DNA from: Halobacillus litoralis
GTDB taxonomy: Bacteria > Bacillota > Bacilli > Bacillales > Halobacillaceae
NCBI RefSeq assembly: GCF_020171725.1
Contig: NZ_JAIVAJ010000004.1
Location: forward strand, 124,001-188,000
Direction of reading: 5' to 3'
DNA: 64,000 bases
In this document: piece by piece, positions 60,004 through 64,000 of the stretch
How the letters are laid out: each line of letters begins with the position of its first letter
How positions within the stretch are numbered: the stretch's first letter is position 1
Notes under the pieces: model-generated
What the model saw: the letters and a program-made list of their open reading frames with translations, nothing else
What the model was told of the DNA's origin: nothing
Databases searched by the model: none
Translations under genes and position numbers: made by a program

Positions 60004-60462
60004 CTATTCCAAAATCGTCCTTAAGCGTTCCGTCTCTTCGACATTGAGCTCAATAAACCCTGGTCCGTCCTCTAGAACCGAGGTCCCGTCAGAGTTCATC
60101 CAGACCAAGGTTGCGAACGAAAAGGTGTATTGCTTTTGGTTTCGGATGTGGAAGTAAATATCCGGTTCTTCGTTGGTAATGGCTGGTGGCTTATCAGTCG
60201 TTTCGTGATTTTCGAATATTACCTTCACTTCCCTGATGATTTTCACATAATATTCCTGCTCGTTTATAGTGGATCCTCTGATGGTAAATCCTTTTTCGTT
60301 ATCAGCGCTTTCTATCGTGGGTTCGCCGATTTCGAGTACATCCTCAGCAAGTGTGCAGGCGCTGAGTATGGTGATGAGTAACGCACTACCGATTAAGGCG
60401 ATGATATGTTTGATTTCAATTCCTTCCCTCGTGCAGATAACGGCTATATTTTTATGTAGCAT
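60004..60462 (-). CDS. Lipoprotein, start uncertain
   Basis: About 152 residues. The core reads HIIALIGSALLITILSACTLAEDV, a lipoprotein signal with LSAC, then an acidic beta-rich domain with similarity to FxLYD-type proteins (EKGFTIRGSTINEQEYYVKII). The only upstream in-frame ATGs are at 60462 and 60507. A TATAAT lies seven bases before 60462, so the mRNA would start at about that ATG. A good AGGGAAGG sits too close to an in-frame ATT at 60420. The gene may have lost its proper start. Confidence 0.6.
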   Translation of the reverse strand: MLHKNIAVICTREGIEIKHIIALIGSALLITILSACTLAEDVLEIGEPTIESADNEKGFTIRGSTINEQEYYVKIIREVKVIFENHETTDKPPAITNEEPDIYFHIRNQKQYTFSFATLVWMNSDGTSVLEDGPGFIELNVEETERLRTILE

Positions 60463-60502
60463 TTGTAAAATTATAACATGAAAAGCTGCTGGTGCATGGT
60501 GA

Positions 60503-60568
60503 TACAATCCTCTAGAGGAAGGAGCTTATTACGAACCACCAACTGATGACGAGGACTTACCATTTTGA
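60503..60568 (+). pseudogene. Possible relic of a single-strand DNA-binding protein C-terminus
   Basis: A 21-codon frame without a start ends ..YYEPPTDDEDLPF then TGA. The acidic DDEDLPF tail is the hallmark of SSB C-termini. A strong terminator follows directly, as after a real gene, although both flanking genes point away from it. Short, so chance cannot be excluded. Confidence 0.4.
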
Positions 60569-60570
60569 AA

Positions 60571-60619
60571 AAACGTGTGAAGAGACATCCAAATCGATGT
60601 CCATTCACACGTTTCTTTT
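60571..60619 (+). terminator. Terminator after the SSB-tail-like relic
   Basis: Stem AAACGTGTGAA/TTCACACGTTT with an inner GACATC/GATGTC stem and a T-rich tail on the plus strand. A plus-strand terminator between divergent genes implies a transcript that no longer has a complete gene. Confidence 0.75.
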
Positions 60620-60656
60620 CTATTAAATCACGATATACTAGAGATAGAAAGGTAGC

Positions 60657-62531
60657 GTGATCAAAATGAAAGTCGGAAGAAATGACCCGTGCCCTTGTGG
60701 CAGCGGGAAAAAATACAAGAAATGTTGCGGAAAGAAGAATGTAATCGAAATCTCGGATTCGATTGTCCAAGAGGAGCTCAATCAGCTCTATCAACGTTAC
60801 CATGATTACCTCTTAGACTATTACCCGCATCTGATCCCTTCGGTGCAGTCGTCCGGAAACTATGCGGAGCTGAAGGAACTGATGAACGTCGCGCACAAAA
60901 CGATTTTTACCACTAACGACGATGGTCGCTCGATCATGCAGGAATTCGTCGATCGTGTGGTGCGTTCTGTTAAGCGCCCGCTTACAAGGGAATCGCTTCT
61001 CGAGTGGCCTCATGCGGTTCCGGGGCTTTTCAAGATCACGGCCATTAAAAGCGAATCGGTCGCAGAGCTTGAGGAAGGATGGTCAGGGGAGCGCTATGTT
61101 GTGACCTTGGAACTGGACGGGGAGCCGATTGAGAATGAGCCGGGGTATTATTTCGGCATCCTTATGAAGTGGGGGCAGACGCACCAGTTCGTGCCCGTCG
61201 CACTGAGCGTCGGGGAAGGGCTCTACCAGGCCTTTACGAATTACGTGAAAGACGAGCATCACAAAGCGGAATCGAGTGAATCCGTCTCCACATTCTTCGG
61301 TCAGCACCTCGACCGCTTCATCCGCTCCTTCATTGATTTCGATCAAGACGGGATGGCGGGAATCGGCTACTGGGACGGCACGCCGGAAGAGAAAGAAGTG
61401 CTGGACGTCCTCGATGAAACCATCGGCGCAGAAGCCCAGCAGCATGAAGAATATGGCCTCCTGCACACGCTGTGGCGCGAGCACTGCAAGCGTACGAACC
61501 CGACCATCCGCAAGCCCGCCGTATTCGCCGCCGCCCTCGAATACTTTTACAGGGAATCACCGATTGTGGACTCGCCTCTCCGACCTCTTTCGCAAAAGGA
61601 GATCGCAGCGAAGTACGGGGTCAGTGCAGGTTCATTGTCGAAGCGGTTTACCGAAGTGGAGGATACATTTTTCGAGATGGTCGAGTTGACGCAGGACACT
61701 GCCCCTGACGTGAATTATCTAACGTTTCCGAGCTGGAACGTCGTGGCGGAGCGCGGCAGTTATGAGATGCAGGTGACGCTGTTCAGGCATACGTTCGAAA
61801 CAGAAGCGGAGCTTGAGCACATTCTCAAGGCGAACCAGAATACTGCGTTCCACCCTGAAACGGCGGAGGAGAAGGCTCAACTTTTTGCCTATGATGGTTA
61901 TGAAGCGGAGACACTCGAAGAGAGGAGACTCCTCGCAGAGCTGGCGCTGACGTACGACCCGTCATGTATCGATGCGCTCGTCTTGAAGGCTTCGCTGCCA
62001 CAGAATGAGGAAGAGGAGCTCTATATCCTTCATGAAGCGCGTCAAATCGGACTTCGGCAAATAGAAGATGAGGATACCGATGAATTATGGAAGAATGTCT
62101 TCGCCCGTCCTTACATGCGGGCACAGGAAGCCTTGGCCCAAGCGTATGTGAAGCGTGAAGAATACCTGCTTGCGATCAAGCTCTATGAAGAACTGCTGGA
62201 ATGGAATGAAGATGACAATCAAGGCATTCGTGAGCAGTTGTTCCCAGTCTATATCGCAAACGAGAATTGGAATGATGCGACCAAGCTTCTCAATCGCTAT
62301 CACGGAGAGAACGCCTGGTTCCTCTATTCGACGTTGCTGCTTTTTTCGAAAACATCAGAAGAAATCGATGCCCCGCTTGAAAGAATGGCAGAGGAAGCCA
62401 ATCCGTATGTAATGGATTATGTGAAAGGGAAGAGAACGTGGGATGAGATTCCAGACCGCTACTCGCCGGGATCAAAGGAAGAGGCGATTGTTTACGCGTA
62501 TCGGAATGGACATTTATGGAATGAATCTTGA
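60657..62531 (+). CDS. SEC-C zinc-motif protein with TPR-like C-terminus
   Basis: 624 residues. An N-terminal SEC-C motif [13 protein letters not shown] binds zinc. The long middle contains a possible helix-turn-helix ([21 protein letters not shown]) and the C-terminal third is helical, TPR-like ([21 protein letters not shown]). SEC-C proteins are often nucleic-acid or protein-interaction adaptors. A GTG at 60657 with AAAGGT close by, or an ATG at 60666, could start it. Confidence 0.85.
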   Translation: MIKMKVGRNDPCPCGSGKKYKKCCGKKNVIEISDSIVQEELNQLYQRYHDYLLDYYPHLIPSVQSSGNYAELKELMNVAHKTIFTTNDDGRSIMQEFVDRVVRSVKRPLTRESLLEWPHAVPGLFKITAIKSESVAELEEGWSGERYVVTLELDGEPIENEPGYYFGILMKWGQTHQFVPVALSVGEGLYQAFTNYVKDEHHKAESSESVSTFFGQHLDRFIRSFIDFDQDGMAGIGYWDGTPEEKEVLDVLDETIGAEAQQHEEYGLLHTLWREHCKRTNPTIRKPAVFAAALEYFYRESPIVDSPLRPLSQKEIAAKYGVSAGSLSKRFTEVEDTFFEMVELTQDTAPDVNYLTFPSWNVVAERGSYEMQVTLFRHTFETEAELEHILKANQNTAFHPETAEEKAQLFAYDGYEAETLEERRLLAELALTYDPSCIDALVLKASLPQNEEEELYILHEARQIGLRQIEDEDTDELWKNVFARPYMRAQEALAQAYVKREEYLLAIKLYEELLEWNEDDNQGIREQLFPVYIANENWNDATKLLNRYHGENAWFLYSTLLLFSKTSEEIDAPLERMAEEANPYVMDYVKGKRTWDEIPDRYSPGSKEEAIVYAYRNGHLWNES

Positions 62532-62539
62532 AGTAGTAG

Positions 62540-62578
62540 GAGAGTCCGCCCAATGCTTGGGGAGGGCTCTCTTTTTTT
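62540..62578 (+). terminator. Terminator after SEC-C protein gene
   Basis: The stem GAGAGTCCGCCC pairs with GGGAGGGCTCTC, with wobbles, then seven T's. Confidence 0.85.
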
Positions 62579-62600
62579 ACATTTGTTAGGAAAAATAACC

Positions 62601-62633
62601 TTGCATTACAATGTACATAGTTATACAATGTAA
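62601..62633 (+). promoter_or_regulatory. Promoter with overlapping PadR-type operator
   Basis: TTGCAT (62601-62606), 17 bases, TACAAT (62624-62629). Inverted repeats TTACAATGTA (62606-62615) and TACAATGTAA (62624-62633) overlap it. ATGT/ACAT half sites are typical for PadR regulators, which suggests autoregulation. Confidence 0.6.
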
Positions 62634-62657
62634 TTACTAATATTTGGAGGTAACACA

Positions 62658-62981
62658 ATGGACAGAGAGTTAATGAAAGGAAGCATCGAAATTCTGTTGC
62701 TTTCCATCCTCGCACAAGCCGACTGCTATGGCTACGAAATGACCAAGAAGCTCAGGACCCTGAGTGAGGATGCCTACCACATGAACGAGGGGACATTGTA
62801 TCCGGCGTTGAAACGACTGGAGAAAAAGGAATGTGTGACCTCGTATTGGAGTTCGGAATCTGCTGGTGGGCGGAGGAAGTATTACTCCATTACGGATACA
62901 GGACGGACGGTGTTGGCAGGCAAGCTGAAGGATTGGAAGCAGATCCATTCGTTAATCCAAAATACAGCGGGGGAATTCTGA
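62658..62981 (+). CDS. PadR family transcriptional regulator
   Basis: 107 residues, winged helix of the PadR type (CYGYEMTKKL, NEGTLYPALKRLEKK, GRRKYYSITDTGR), short C-terminal helix. It shares the TGATG stop/start with the downstream HAAS-domain gene. Probably represses its own operon via the upstream inverted repeat. Confidence 0.95.
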   Translation: MDRELMKGSIEILLLSILAQADCYGYEMTKKLRTLSEDAYHMNEGTLYPALKRLEKKECVTSYWSSESAGGRRKYYSITDTGRTVLAGKLKDWKQIHSLIQNTAGEF

Positions 62982-63625
62982 TGAAGGAGATCGACAAGTA
63001 TATTGAGAAGATCACCAAGGACCTGCCTGATGAGGAAAGGGAAGAGTTACGAGAAGAGATGGCTGTGCACCTCGAGGAGCATGTGAAAGAGCTTCTCATT
63101 CATGGGTATCGAGAAGAAGATGCGGTGCGTTACGCCATAGATTCGTTTGGGGATGGAGGTAAGCTGAACCAGGAGTTCAAGCGGACTTTTTTCCCAACCT
63201 ATAGGGTGGTTCGTTTCGCATGGGGTGTGATGTGGACGGTTGCAAGCTTCTGTCTGTTTTCTCATCTTGCCATGGAATACTATCGCCCAGAATATGATAG
63301 TGGGATTAGCTTGAATGACATTTGGTGGCTTACGTTATATATCGCTCCTCTTGCAGGGGCTGGTGAGTTGATGCACGGTTTCTTCCAAACAGATTTCAAA
63401 TGGAAGTGGATACTAAACCCATGGGTGTTCTTTCTAGTTCCGGCATTTATGATTAGTGGACTGCAGTCAACGATGCTGTTTATTGAGCCTGAACGGTATC
63501 AGGATGGGAGATGGCTGGATTTATTAGCCGTTGCCAAAGGCGGATTGGTGTATGTGGTGGCACGTCAATTATTTGATGGTCTTTTTCTAGGTGGTAACAA
63601 AGCGAAAAGGAATGTGGTCAAGTGA
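62981..63625 (+). CDS. HAAS/DUF1700-type domain membrane protein
   Basis: 214 residues. The N-terminal soluble helical domain (DLPDEEREELREEMAVHLEEHV..YREEDAVRYAIDSFGD) is the HAAS/permease-prefix type commonly encoded next to PadR. Four hydrophobic segments follow. Its stop codon TGA overlaps the first bases of palindromic copy 9. PadR/HAAS pairs are thought to couple membrane signals to transcription. Confidence 0.86.
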   Translation: MKEIDKYIEKITKDLPDEEREELREEMAVHLEEHVKELLIHGYREEDAVRYAIDSFGDGGKLNQEFKRTFFPTYRVVRFAWGVMWTVASFCLFSHLAMEYYRPEYDSGISLNDIWWLTLYIAPLAGAGELMHGFFQTDFKWKWILNPWVFFLVPAFMISGLQSTMLFIEPERYQDGRWLDLLAVAKGGLVYVVARQLFDGLFLGGNKAKRNVVK

Positions 63626-63675
63626 GGGACGGTTCTCTTGTTTCATCTTTCATGAAACAAGAGAACCGTCCCCTC
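63624..63675 (+). repeat. Palindromic REP-like element, copy 9 (TTTC type)
   Basis: Foot GAGGGACGG matched by CCGTCCCCTC, arms TTTC/GAAA. It begins inside the stop codon of the upstream gene. 3' flank CGTTCCAC. Confidence 0.93.
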
Positions 63676-63706
63676 GTTCCACTTTTTAATGGGAGGTGTA
63701 TGTGAA

Positions 63707-64000
63707 ATGAAACGAATGTTAAGGGCATCTATACTTTTTTTCGTCTTTTTGTTGTCGGGGTGTATCGGTGAGAATTATGATTTCACCCCTCCTAGTGTAT
63801 CGGTTTCGGATACGTACGGGTCAAGAACGCTGGAATTAGAAGAGGCAAATATCAATTGGAATTCAGATAAAACGTACACGAAAGAGACAGAAGACATAAT
63901 TTCGCTTGCGAAAGACCAAGAACCCGTCTATTTTGAGGCTGGTGAACAAGCCAGCATACTATTTGATAGCCAGGATTTCATGGTTGAAGACCTTAGTGCT
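63707..64000 (+). CDS. Lipoprotein, C-terminus beyond window
   Basis: First 98 residues visible. Signal peptide with lipobox LSGC (Cys about residue 18), then a mature part containing TPPSVSVSDTYGSRTLELE. Ribosome site GGGAGGTG. No family recognised from this part. Confidence 0.78.
   Translation, partial: MKRMLRASILFFVFLLSGCIGENYDFTPPSVSVSDTYGSRTLELEEANINWNSDKTYTKETEDIISLAKDQEPVYFEAGEQASILFDSQDFMVEDLSA

Noticed and set aside
51267..60600. A complete prophage
   Set aside because: Only replication genes and fragments are present; no integrase, repressor, terminase, capsid, tail or lysis genes were seen.
62831..62980. Upstream extension of the HAAS-domain protein into padR
   Set aside because: It overlaps padR in another frame; the ATG at 62981 in the TGATG overlap gives the standard domain start.
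28725..63675. Palindromic repeats as a CRISPR array
   Set aside because: Copies are kilobases apart, strongly self-complementary, of variable length, and lie between unrelated genes without spacers or cas genes.
1..64000. tRNA or rRNA genes, including a tRNA attachment site for the island
   Set aside because: No cloverleaf, TPsiC-arm or rRNA signature was seen; the island repeats overlap a protein gene instead.

Overview
The window is chromosomal DNA from a low-to-mid GC Gram-positive bacterium of the Bacillaceae. Moderately halophilic genera such as Halobacillus or Pontibacillus are my best guess. The basis is strong Shine-Dalgarno sites, frequent TTG and GTG starts, a bacillithiol-linked YtxJ protein, a DUF1659/DUF2922/YvrJ cluster, a class F sortase, many small membrane proteins and lipoproteins, and fairly acidic proteins. 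The genus is inference. I saw no tRNA, rRNA, CRISPR array or complete transposase gene.

Layout. 1-3.9 kb: glutathione peroxidase (cut by the window edge), small membrane proteins, and a TetR regulator divergent from an AcuI/YhdH-type oxidoreductase. 3.93-11.8 kb: a compact island on the minus strand bounded by an exact 41-bp direct repeat. The repeat is the 3' end of a yvrJ-family gene. The island carries a McrC-like nuclease, a McrB-like AAA+ protein, a coiled-coil protein and a cold-shock-domain/zinc-ribbon protein, which together look like a McrBC-type defence system. 11.8-14.4 kb: the yvrJ locus, lipoproteins and a metallo-beta-lactamase-fold protein. 14.6-23.2 kb: one peptide-uptake operon (IclR regulator, two ABC ATPases, M19 dipeptidase, binding lipoprotein, two permeases, S33 hydrolase). 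23.3-34.2 kb: CAP-domain protein, Uma2 nuclease, two DinB-fold proteins, YtxJ, small membrane proteins, a HelD-type helicase and a GNAT enzyme. 34.5-38.2 kb: aldehyde dehydrogenase, then a repeat-containing surface protein with its own sortase. 38.2-50.8 kb: DUF1835 protein, small membrane proteins, a toxin-antitoxin pair, nucleotidyltransferase, GNAT, ECF sigma/anti-sigma pair and an AbgT transporter.

51.2-53.5 kb holds a phage-like replication module (DnaD-like protein, G39P-type loader, DnaB-type helicase) with no other phage genes. It is followed by a rearranged accessory stretch (53.5-60.6 kb). This stretch contains a DUF1829/DUF6978-like pair, two copies of a roughly 314-bp module, two DUF4064 genes, a WYL regulator, a truncated gene copy, a 34-bp exact fragment of the helicase gene and a possible single-strand-binding-protein tail relic. 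60.6-64 kb: a SEC-C protein, a PadR/HAAS-domain operon and a lipoprotein cut by the window edge.

Nine full copies and one half copy of a 46-50 bp palindrome (arm GGGGACGGTTCTCTTGTTCC) lie between genes from 12.5 kb to the right end. The full copies share a polarity as judged from their 3' flank, clearest in six of them. They look like REP-type elements mobilised in trans. The leading candidates for new biology are the repeat-bounded McrBC-like island, the strand-biased palindromes and the scattered replication-module relics.
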